Assembly: GCA_035610835.1 (NCBI GenBank)
Contig: CM069455.1
Span: 50,510,639 to 50,574,638, forward strand
Direction of reading: 5' to 3'
Length of the DNA: 64,000 nt
Source of the DNA: Ophiura sarsii
Taxonomy: Eukaryota; Echinodermata; Ophiuroidea; Amphilepidida; Ophiuridae
Shown here: piece by piece, positions 36,501 to 48,500 of the stretch
Layout: every line of letters begins with the position of its first letter
How positions within the stretch are numbered: position 1 is the first letter of the stretch
Notes under the pieces: model-generated
The model's database searches: none
What the model saw: the letters and a program-made list of their open reading frames with translations, nothing else
Told to the model about the DNA's origin: nothing
Position numbers and translations under genes: made by a program

Positions 36501-39500
36501 ATAAACAAAGTGTGTGACTTTACTTTATATAGTGCATTGGCATTCTTGAAAATAGTGTACCATTTTGAATCACTGTAGTGGAGGTTTGTAAGCATTTTTA
36601 TCTTATGACCAGCTTCTTGATCAAGATCTGGGAAATTAGCAAAGCTTAAACATTTAACCTCTAATATGCATCCATTATTAACATACATACATACGAGGGG
36701 TATCAAAAAGTTCTTGAAATCACCCAGAAGTGAAGGAGTCAGAAACTTTTTTTTCGTTATGTGACCCTTCAGACATCTTTAAAAAGTCACTGTGCCAAGT
36801 CACACATTTCTCCCACTATTTATGACCTGTCCACAGACCGCCATTGTAGAGCTCCTCAGATTGACCGCCATTGATTGATCCTCAGATTGCGTTATTCTCA
36901 AAACAGCAATAAATAGTTTAAAGTGTTGACAGAAAGGATCAAAGGTCATGTAGGGGTCATTATTAGATGTCAACCTGTCTACACCCCATGTTACCCAAAA
37001 GATTATTCTCACCAAGCTGGTTTGTAATGACCTTTGACCCCTTTCTGTCAACACTTTCAACTATTTATTGCTGTTTTGGGAATAACGCAATCTGAGGCAA
37101 TCTGAGGATCAATCAATGGCGGTCAATCTGAGGAGCTCTACAATGGCGGTCTGTGGACAGGTCATAAATAGTGGGAGAAATGTGTGACTTTGCACAGTGA
37201 CTTTTTAAAGATGTCTGAAGGGTCACATAACGAAAAAAAGTTTCTGACTCATTCACTTCTGGGTGATTTCAAGAACTTTTTGATACCCCCCTCATACATG
37301 CATGCTATTTCAACAATCCTATCTCATTTCAATCTGCATTGACAACATTTTGAATGGCAAAAATTAAAAAAAATATTAAAAAACCTAGGTTTGCCTATTT
37401 TGTATTTGCAATTTGGCCAGCTTACATTGATTTATAGGAACAGAATTGTGTTACCTTGGGGAATCGGGGGGGGGGGGGGGGGGGGAGGGGGAGTTTGACA
37501 TTGGGAACAATATGGGTGGCTATTCTGTATACACACCTGTGGTTTTGCACCTGTGTTCTTTTTGTGCTCCCAAAGTGCGGCCCTTTTATGGCAAAAGAAT
37601 GTATCTTATATGTGATGTGATCTGTGAAAACCCGTCGGATGTCGCAAAATGTGAACTAGGGATTATGGGTAATTTAAAATTAAAAAAATTAAAAAAATTA
37701 TTTTTTTTTTTTTTTTTTTTTAGATTTTGTTAAAGAAAATTAGTTTCCAATAATTTGTATCATCATCTTTCAAAAAATTTCACCTTCAAAAACTTACTTA
37801 AGTCACTTTTATTATTAACCTTATAATGTTATTATATTGAATTATGTATCTTTTTTGGCCTGTTTTCATGATTTCTTGTTTTGTAGCTTTTGATGACATC
37901 ACAATCATCATTCACTCATAACTTTTTTTGTAGTGATCGTAGAAAAATGATCGAAACAGTTCTGTAATCAGCACAATTTTAGCTTTCTTATGATATAAAT
38001 ATCTCCAATATGAAAAATGCCACCATGTGGTGGGTTTTCACAGATCGCATCACATATGAAGTTTCCTAACAGTATACTTCCTTTTAACATGATCAAAGTT
38101 AGCTTTTTTCTCCATAAATCAGGTAGTGGTAAAAGGCAGTATATTACTGTTATTGTCTTTACAAGTTGCAACCTTTTCCTAAGTGAGTATTATTGAACCA
38201 AGTTAACACAATCCATGTTAAAAGGAAGTATATCATTAGGAAAGTACATATAAGATACATTCTTTTGCCATAAAAGGGCTGAGTGTAGATTGTTAGAATT
38301 ATGATAAGACGACAGAAAAAGAAAGAAACCCTGTTGTACAGGCAAACGGACCTCAGGATTGGTCGGTTGGTCAAGCTTTTTTCTTCTTTCTCCCCCCCCC
38401 CCCCCCCCCCCTTATTTCCCCTTGAAAACTTGTTGCTGTTTTTTGACAAGCAAACATATTTATTTGGGTTGGTATTGATTTGCAAATGGACATTTTTTTT
38501 ACAGATTAAAAAAAAATGGGTCGGTTAGGCCTAATTTTTTGTTGTTGATTGGCGTAACCCGACCGACCCTATTTTTACCGCCGACCCTAACATTTTTTTT
38601 TTTCGTGTGTGAGAAAAAGAAAAAAACCCAGTGAAAATGTGTATTTGTGCCATTTGTTTATGTATGGTATATGTGTGCTGGTATATAAAATTTCATAGAC
38701 GTTTTATAGATTTAAAAAAATCAAAACAAATCCGACCTACCTACCCTATTTTTTCTTCTTCTATGTTACGCCAATCAAACTTTTATTTTAGGCCTTAGGC
38801 ACGTACAACAGGGTTTCTTTATTTCATCGCCTAACTGTAATAATACATGTTGCTCTGAATTAAATATGATTTTTGTTTTCTTTGTTTTGATAGCCAAGTT
38901 CTGATGGCAATGGCACAATTAGTTCAACCAATAGTGACTTCAGTAGCAGCACACAATCAGAATCCTGTGGTAAGTGAGCTTCTGTCAGTGTCTCTGATTG
39001 GTTACTGGAAAGACATAAACTTCATAGCAACCAATCAAAATGGAGGTATCTTGTGGTAGGCCTACTCTAATTTACTACTGGAGCTTTTCCTAGTTTGGTT
39101 ATACACAGAAATCTAATGGCGTCTTGTAAAATGGATTCATTTTACTGGAGTCAACTTGGTATTATAGTAGATTCACGAAAATTAGTCGATCGGTTATTGA
39201 TTTGGACCTATTCCATTTAAAGTTAAGGAACCACAATGGACCAATCACGGCGATATCAGCATCGTTTAGATATGCTATTGGTTTTGCTGCGATACAATGG
39301 ACTTTGCATTGAAGCAACACAAAATCATGCGTCCATGGATGAATTAAAACAACCCAAGCAAATAGCGCGCTATTCAAACGTGCCATCTCAAACACATATT
39401 GATCATCATTTCTAATCCTTCTTGTATAGATTAGGATTAAATTAAAAATAAAATCAATTTGGACAACGGGATGAAAAAACTATTCTGGATATGAACTACC

Positions 39501-42500
39501 TATGATGTGATTCAAGACACAGGGAAGCATAGAAACATATGTATCAATGATCAGATTAAGATTTCAAATCACTGCCTCCCCCCTCAATTGGAAGATATTA
39601 CCAATAGATGCTACGTCACTATGTCCTCATTTGAACTGTGCCTCCAAGATGGATTCCACGGAACAATATGATTTGGTCAGTTCAGATCCCATGGAGCGGG
39701 AAATTTAATTGTCAATCCGAATACGTGACTAGCCTATACCTCCATAATGGCTGCCCGATCCATTGTTATACCGTTCCGGTTGGTTCATTGCATACCCTCT
39801 ATACTGAAATGGTAAATCAGCCACCAAAGTCTGTGAATCTACTATAACACTACCATATGCATGCTATAAAACACAATACTATACTCTGTTTGGCCATCTC
39901 GAGACAGTGACGTAACCGCGTATTCTACTAATTGCATCACATAACGAGCGCGCATACTCGCGGCGCTGGCGTACAAACACGAGCGTTGAAAGGCGGAAGA
40001 TACACACGCGTGCGTAAAAGCTGCGCCTGTTCAGTTACGTCACTGTCTCGAGATGGCCAAACAGAGTATACAATGGTATACTGGTAACCCTCACTTTTCT
40101 TTGTATGTAAAGAGCAAATGTGCACAATATCCCAACAGACATTAACAAATCCAACTGGTGACTCTCTACAAAGAGCTCTGATGGGCTCACTGAATTGGTT
40201 CACTTGCTACTTAAAGAACTTGCATACAAGATATAAATGGGTAAAAATGCCAATGAAAGTGACATAACAATTGAGGGGAAAAGTGTTCTTTAAGTCCCAG
40301 ATACTGGCATACCAGTATCGATCAATACTGCAACATAAAAGTTGCCAGTATCGGTCGATACTGGTATGATTTTACCATTCCAGTATTGGTCGATACTGGA
40401 ACACCAAATTGTGTTCCAGTATTGAGTGATACTGGAATGTTTTTATGGTCCAGTATCGGGCGTAAACGGGATATCAGTGAGATTTGTCCCAGTATCAAAC
40501 GATACTGGTACCTATTTATGTTCCTGTATCGCCCGATTATATTATATGTGCCAGTATCGGTCGATACTGGAACACTAACTTTGTACCAGTATCGAACGAT
40601 ACTGGATGTTCCAGTATTGGATGATTCTAGTTCAGTCCAGAATCTGGGACCTAAAGTACACTTTTTCCGAATGGAGTTAAAAGCTCATAAATATATGGGC
40701 TGAATATTTCAGTTGTTATCCGTAGCAACAATACCTAATGTGTCAACTGTTGTATTTTATTTTCAATTTATTTTCAGACCCAGTGTGTAATAGCGTCCGT
40801 CCTGTCCCCCCTGATATGTTCAATGAGTTTGGTGAATACACCGGGTCTTATATTGACATGGCCATCGCTAACAGGGACCAAATGTCACTATACAATAGAG
40901 AAGAGCTACAGTTAAAGGTAGGGTGGAATTATCAAGATTAGCATGATTTCACATTATACTCTATTTGCCTTCCTCTGGACAGTGACGTAACTTATTTAAC
41001 AGGCGCAGCACTTACGCATGAGTATGCACCTTCCGCCTCTCTACGCGTGTGCGTTGGTAAGCGCCGCCTAACAAGGACATTTATGTGTTAAAACACCTTC
41101 AACCGTGGACATTCAGTCAACCGTGGACGTCCGCAGTTGTCATAGGCTTTATCTGAGCTCAAGATGGTCGATAGATGGCGCTCGTCGAAATCTGGGGTAT
41201 TTACAATAGGTCCGCAGTTGACGGTGAAACCTTATTTTTTCTTAACATACACACGAACGTGTGTAAACACCGCCAAACGAGGACATTAATTTGTTTACAC
41301 ACCTTCAGCCGTGGACTATTTTAGGTCCACGGTTGAAGGTGTGTAAACAAGGTCCTCGTTTGGAGGCGCTTACGCGCATGGGTGTGTATACGCCAGCGCT
41401 TCGAGTTAGTGCGCATGTTTAAGTGCTACAATTAGTCCATGATGCAGTAACGTCACTGTTTCGTGATAAATAAATAGACTACATACAGGTTTACCATGAT
41501 ATTCACGAAACCGCACAATTTTTACATCAATTCTGTGTAAACTTCAATTAAGTCTAAATATATGCAGCGGACAGAAGTCGCCAACATTTCAACTACAGCG
41601 CCATCTATCAGTGTGTTTCCCAAATAGTTGCAAGTGGCTTTCACATCAGCAAGTGAAGTTTCAGCTCGGTGGAATAACTTCATAGAAATAAGCATGAGAG
41701 AGAAACCAGACTCTTTGTGCCTGCCAGTGTTGTTTCTTACGGGGGCTAAATCAGCGGGAACACCAAACATGTACCAAAATCAAACGGTAACTCAGTGTCA
41801 TAAAAATGATGCAGCTAAACATACTAGAATACATGAATACGGCCCATGATATAATATTATGAAAGTTTAGTTCGAGTGGATGCACGGTGTGAACATCATG
41901 TTATTTCATGCAATGGTTCTTACAAATAAACAATGTTGGAAACAGAATGTTTTTCAGCAGAGCCATGCCATAAAGTTAAAAAAAGTGGCGTGCAAAGCTT
42001 TCCTTGGCGTTTGGGCCAGACCCCTTGTAATTTTTGCTGGGGTGGGTTCGCCACTCCTCCTGCACAACGAGTCTGTTTTACTTTCCCAGCAGTAATTAAT
42101 GCCTGTACCCATTTAGGGGTCGTCCATAATTTTCGCCATTTTCAGTTACGTACAAAGCGTACGTAAGAGGGGGGGAGGGGGTCGAAATATACCCCAACCG
42201 TACGTAACTTAAATGGCGATCTTGAGAGGCGGGATTTTTTTTTTAAAGTACAAAATAAAATAAAATTTCGCCATTTATTGCGTACGTAACTCGAGGGGGG
42301 GAGGGGGGTAAAAAGTTACGTATGCTCTGTACGTAAGTGAAAATGGCGATAATTTTGGACGGCCCCTTATACACCTGGGTGAAGAGAGGCAAGCATGGTT
42401 ACTTGCCTTTTCCAATGACACATCACGCTGGTCGCAACAGGACTCGAACCCAGAACCTTTGTATTGTGGAGCAAGATATTATCCGCTGGACCACTCATGC

Positions 42501-45500
42501 CCTATTCAGGGGTGAGTAAAAAGAACTTGCAAAATAATGGAGAGAAGCCATCTTGTTTTCAAAACCCTAATTTATTTCACATTTCTTTTTAACCTTTTAA
42601 GAATGACAGATTTGTTAGTAACTGTGTGTGTGTGAAAATGAAATCAATTGCATTTACTGTTTGTCTTTGGTGAAGCTTTTTACTGCTGTACCCAATTTAC
42701 ATGTTTGTCCATGATGTATTTGAATAACCCGCCAACAAATTTTGCAATCTTCCTATTGCCAACAAATTTTGCAATCTTCTTATTGCTTTTCAAATTGGGT
42801 AGACAATATACAATTTATAACAATAGGTAAGTGAAAATTAAGAAAGTTTCTCCTATCTTGATAATACATTGTGTGTAAAATGTTAATTGCACCATAAATT
42901 AATCTCTGGTTTTCGAAATTAAATGAAGCACATTATATTGTGCTCTTATTTGATGAAATAAAGAAACCCTGTTGTGCGGGCAAACAGACCTCTCAGTTGG
43001 GGTCGGGCAGCCGTGCCTCCCCCCTCCCCTATTTTCCCTTGAAATTGTCCGTAAAAATGTAAAAAGAAAATCTGTAAACATTTTGCCGTTTGTTGACAAG
43101 CAACAATTTTATTTGGGTCGGTATTCATTTGCATGTGAACATTTTTTTCACAGATTTCTAAAATAAATGGGTAGTTCAGGCCCGTACAACAGGGTTTCTT
43201 TTTCTCGTCGCCCTATGCATGTTTTAGATGTCTCGTGGACAAACAGGTAAATCTGGTGCCTGGGTAAAAAGGTCCACCCAGGACAAACGGTAAATGAAAT
43301 TGACTTAATTTTTTCACAAATGGTTACTAAGATGTGTATGTTTTTCTTCTTATATTTGAAAAGTCCCAAATTTCAATTTAGTTTTGAAAACAAGATGGCT
43401 TCTTTTCGCTATTGCCGGTTTTTTTACACACTCTGTAGTTGGATAGGTTTGCGCTAGAAATTGGCAGCACCCTAGTTGATGCGACCTGATTCTAATGATT
43501 CACCAGCAGCAAAATTACAGCGCTTTGAGCCATTCTGAAAAGGCGCTATATAAATACTGATTATTATTTTATTATTATAGTTGTATCACACCATATACTT
43601 TCATAATCTCTCTTTGTTTGTGCTTTTCATATACACATAGAAAGGTGATGTGGTGTACATCACAAGTTGCAGCTCAGAAGATGGCAGATGGGAGTGTATC
43701 TGTAACCGACAGCAAGGACGCGTCAAATTTGTCTACCTCGATGTACTCAACAAAGCAGATATGGCAAGGCTTAAGAAGCAGATGCGCCCTCCGTCGCTGA
43801 CGCTTGCTGGGGGATGGGAGGCGCTACTTAAGCTGTCTAACCTGAAGGAATTACTGCAGAGAATAGGATGTGAGGTAAGGGGAGTAGGTATAAGTTGGTT
43901 GGAATACACCTGTCATGTGTGGGGAGGGGGGGGGGGGAGGGTGGGAGGAGTGGTGCACTGCCTTATATTTGCGTCCTCTATTTTTGATGCTTGCTGAGGA
44001 CTGGGATGCTCTGCAATGGAATTATTGTGGAGAATAGGATGCGAGGTAAGAGGAGTAGGTATACGTTGGTTGGAATACACCTTTCGTGGTGGGGGGGAGT
44101 GAGTGCACTGCCTTATATTTGCGCCCTCCATTGTTGACGCTTGCTGGGGGATGGGAGGCGCTACTTAAGCTGTCTAACCTGAAAGAATTACTGCAGAGAA
44201 TAGGATGTGAGGTAAGGGGAGTAGGTATAAGTTGATTGGAATACACCTGTCATGTGTGTGGGGTGTGGGTGGGGTGGGGGGGGGGGGGAGTGAGTGCACT
44301 GCCTTATATTTGCGCCCTCCATTGCTGACGCTTGCTGGGGGATGGGAGGCGCTACTTAAGCTGTCTAACCTGAAAGAATTACTGCAGAGAATAGGATGTG
44401 AGGTAAGGGGAATAGGTGGTATAAGTTGGTTGGAATACACCTGTCATGTGTGGGGGGTGGGGGGGGGGGGAGTGAGTGCACTGCCTTATATTTGCACCCT
44501 CCATTGTTGACGCTTGCTAGGGAATGGGAAGTGCTGCTTAAGCTGCTTAAATCTGAAGGAATTACTGCAGAGAATAGGATGCGAGATAAAGGGGGGTGAG
44601 GGCGGCGGTAGATTTAATCTGTGGGATTATCCAGGCTAACTAACCTGAAAGAACTACTGCCAACTATAGAATGTCAGGTATGGGGTGTACATTTATCTGT
44701 ACAGGTATTGTACACAGAGAGAAATGTTTACATAATTTTAGGTAAATATAGAACTCCATAATAATTATGTAAGAGTTACATAAAACATATGTAATAAATA
44801 CCCAATCTGTGTAAATTCCTATGCAAAAGCTTTACACAACTATTATGGAGTTCTATTTTTACATAGATTGTGTATTTTTTACATAATCGTTGCCAGTATC
44901 GCTTGATACTGGTATTGTGTTCCAGTATCGAGTGATACTGGTACATTTTATATGTGCCAGTATCGTATAATACTGGAACACTGACTTTGTACCAGTATCG
45001 AGCGATACTGGAACGATACTAGTACAGTCCAGAATCTGGGACCTAAGTACACTTTTTTCCGAAATTTACTCTTAGTATAATAGAACTTGAACATTGTACT
45101 TATTCTGGCAAAATGTCTTGCATATTCCCTCAAAATGTTTTAAAACGCTGTTTTTGATCACTGATTCATCAGAAATGTTCCAATAGATGAAGAAACTTGA
45201 TGTACCTCAAATTCTGTTGCACTTTTGTTGCACCTTTCGTTTGAGTTGGACTTCACATTCGATAGTTGAAATAAATTAACCATAGATGATATATAAAATG
45301 GTACCCATACCTATCTCCGTTTGTATACTCAGTTTCATACTCAAATCATTTGTTTATTCTCTTCCACAGCAATATTGGTCTCTGCTACAGCTCCATCAAA
45401 TCACCACTCTAGATGATTTCAAGCATTTAGAGAAGCAGCAGCTAGATGATCTACAAATTCACGATGATACTCATAGAATAGAACTTCTAACCGCAGCCAA

Positions 45501-48500
45501 GGTTTTGAGAGATCCTAAATCAGGTGAGAAAATGTCAAAGGTTGAAGGTCAAATCATTTAAAGCAGTGGTTCCCAACCTTTTTCTGGTGGTGACCCCATT
45601 CCAGAAACCAGCATCAGAGCGCGACCCCTCACAGAACAAAGTCACATGTGTTTACTATGATACAACATAGAATTTTGTTAAGTTAGGCTAGTCCAGCGAC
45701 CCCACAAAAGTGCCTCGTGACCCCAACTGGAATCGTGACCCAGAGGTTGGAACCACTGATTTAAAGAAACAGCATCTAGATTTGTATGATACTCATAGAC
45801 TATAGACTCAATCCTTCTGGTCGTCATAATGTACACACGGCCACTGCGAGAGTGCTCAAAAGCGAAGACTGAAAAAAATACTGCTCCCAAAGTGTGCGCT
45901 GATAAATTCGTGAATAAACATGAGCTTATTCATGCACTATCACGCTACACTGCGTCGGTGGTTTAGTTTTTGACCCAAAAAGGTCAAAAGAATGCCTTTT
46001 TGAGGTAACAATTTGTTGTTGTTGTACCTTTTAACTTTTGACTTATATGGAGCTCTATATAGAACAGTCAGAGTCTGAAAATTGTGTGTATTCAGATCAT
46101 GATAGTGAACTGAAACATGCATGACCATGCAAACCATTCTTGAGAGCTGAAAAAGTAAACACAACAAGAAAAAAGAATTAAAACAGGCAGAACTCTGGGT
46201 TTATATTCTTGGTGTAAGACAGCATGGAATTAACCTAGCATAAAATCCTCTATTGACGGATTAAATAATTATACAGCTTTATTCTGTAATGGTGTCTTGA
46301 CTCTAGACTGACTGACTTATGAATGTCTTACACAGAGGATACTGTAAAAGCCAATATTTTTCGCGTAAAGATATTTTCGCGCATTTTGATATCATAGACA
46401 TTTCGCAATTTTTTTTTTCTTTCGCGGGCGACCTTCTGGATGCACTGCATGAATGTTGAAAACAATATTTTTGTCATGTTATTTTTGCGGAAAAAATATT
46501 TTGCGCGAAAATAAAACCTCCGCGAAAATGTTAGCTTTTACAGTATACCAAACATTGACTGTCATTCATTCATTCATTCATTCATCATTTATTACCATAA
46601 CATTAAAATCACAAATAACATCAAATTACATCAAAAATCAGTAAGAAACAATCAGATAATTTACAACAACAGAAAAACGAAACGGTTATGGAGGAGACGG
46701 CTTTACTTACTTTACTTTCGTCGACCTCGGTCGGAAGCCATGATGAATTTTCGCCAGTTCACTCTGTCCTGCATTAGATTGCGTAGCTCTTGCTGGTTGA
46801 TGCCAGCATCTTTACTAAGCAGCGTGGGGTATGTCAACCTTGGTCTCCCTTGGGTACGTTGGCCTTGAGTTGGGGTCCAGAAGACTAGTTGAGACACTGG
46901 TTCATTCAGCCTACTTACACAGTGGGCAGCAAAATTGAGGCGTCGACGCTGAACAATTTCTGATATTTTTGGTAGCCCTGCATAGATTTCCTCTCTTGTG
47001 GGATGATCCTTCCAGTTGAGGTTTAATACCATCATTAGTAGTCTGGTATATCAGCCGTCAAGTCTTGCCGTCTTGAGGAGACGGCTAGAAGGCCAAAAAG
47101 GCCTGTAAAGTGCCATCCCCTGAAGCCCTGGGACAATAAAACACAAAACCAATACAGCCAAATTTAATACCTAAATATGACACCAACAATATATACCGGA
47201 CAAGACAAAGGACATTGCTCAACAAAAAAAATCATCAAATAACCATAAAGTGAAATTGAAATAGTGCTCTAAAAAAAAGATCAATTAATCGTAACTTAAA
47301 ATAAGTTTTTGCTTGAATTTATTACGAAAATGTTTTACCGAATTTGAAATTTTGTATGAATTTTCGAGACAGTTCCAAAGATGGGGGCCACTAGTGCGAA
47401 CTGATGTTCGTCATGATTTGAGACATGGTACGAAAGAACTCTAGGGAACGAACGGATTAAGAGATGGATATCTTGGTATGAACATTCAATGTGAGCTCCC
47501 AGAATATGTATACAAAAGTTGACTTGCCCTTGAAGTGCCAATATCTGGTTCGATCGGTCATTTTTTTAGTTAAGGGAAACAAACAGATACTACACAAGAA
47601 CACAGATCTTAAAGGTATATTATGTGATCTTTCCAGGGAACGCCCTCAACATCGAAAAAAAAATAGAAAGCAGATTTTCTTGCAGATTTACATTTCTGAT
47701 TATAAATCATGCATACATTCCAAGTTACAGGGCGATACGATTCTTAATTACTTCAAAATCATGGTTTTAGAGTGAAAATAAACTGTCGGAATCCCGACAC
47801 TATATATTTTTCACTCTAAATTCACTCTAAAACCATGATTTTGAGGTAATTAGGAATCGTATCGCTCTGTAACTTGGAATGTATGTATGATTTATGATCG
47901 GAAATGTAAATCTGCAAGAAAATCTACTTTCTAAAAAAAAAATGAATAGAGGGCGCCCTCTGGAAAAGATCACATAATATGCCTTTAAAGAATGCTGAAC
48001 GTGCATCTTTCTTCCATTTTAAAACTTGAACTTTTGATATTTAAAAAATATGTGAGTAATTGATGATTTTATGTTGTTTTTTAAACATAAACAGAACATG
48101 CTTTGCTATTAATTAACCAAAACATGATTAAGTGGGGAAAAATCGATCTACATTTCAGATTTTAGGGTCGGTCGCAAAGGGCATGTCAATTTTGTTTTTC
48201 AGCCTCAATTATTAGCATTACACACTTCAACAAATGATTTGTATTACTTTATCCCCAGACGAAGCAACAGCAAGCCGTTTATCACAAGCATCCCGAACAT
48301 CTTCGTCCTCAACCGTCATTGCTGATAACTCGCTACACAGATATTTCTCCGAGCAACGAGACTCAGGGTTCTACGCCGAAGGTCACGGCAGCGCTCACCG
48401 AAAGCCTTCCGAAGGTGAGGAAGCTGCATCGTCCAGGAGCAGCCAGGAGGCCATATCGGAAGAGCAGGAACAAAACAATGAGAACTATAACAATTCCAAC

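Larger units (their letters stand above)
33233..38893 (+). other. Intron 7 (phase 0), 5.7 kb
   Basis: Contains a 22-bp duplication (33425-33470), a MITE with G-rich right end (33534-33722), a G-run-headed repeat (33785-34130), a MITE (34139-34357), a large hairpin (34505-34690), hAT elements (34916-35282, 35618-35995), foldbacks (about 35588-36515, 36694-37294), a poly-G run (37466-37485), a host MITE with nested foldback (37580-38280) and nested MITEs (38309-38829). Very little unique sequence remains. Confidence 0.75.
38970..40777 (+). other. Intron 8 (phase 1), 1.8 kb
   Basis: Contains a GACAGTGACGTA MITE (39880-40070) and the palindrome-array element (40277-40668). 38970-39879 shows nothing recognisable. 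Confidence 0.75.
40918..43640 (+). other. Intron 9 (phase 0), 2.7 kb
   Basis: Contains a GACAGTGACGTA MITE with an insert (40955-41483), a TTA-flanked MITE (42116-42366), a reverse SINE-like tRNA head (42372-42507), and a GAAACCCTGTTGTAC MITE (42951-43211). 41484-42110 and 43212-43640 show nothing recognisable apart from a 22-bp CAACAAATTTTGCAATCTTC duplication at 42733-42781. Confidence 0.7.
43875..45369 (+). other. Intron 10 (phase 0), 1.5 kb
   Basis: Dominated by the exon-tail tandem array, then an inverted repeat (44728-44888) and a palindrome-array fragment (44892-45062). 45063-45369 shows nothing recognisable. Confidence 0.8.
45524..48258 (+). other. Intron 11 (phase 1), 2.7 kb
   Basis: Contains a hAT MITE (45564-45758) 40 bases after the donor, a CTGTAAAAG MITE (46342-46543), a CATT microsatellite (46561-46584), a retrotransposon tail (46703-47074) and a TTAA foldback (47609-47988). 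45767-46330 and 47990-48258 show nothing recognisable. Confidence 0.75.

Noticed and set aside
43971..44590. Exon-tail copies as additional SAM-start exons
   Set aside because: No acceptor lies at their left boundaries, G runs replace the pyrimidine tract, and read-through is closed by a stop at 43997.
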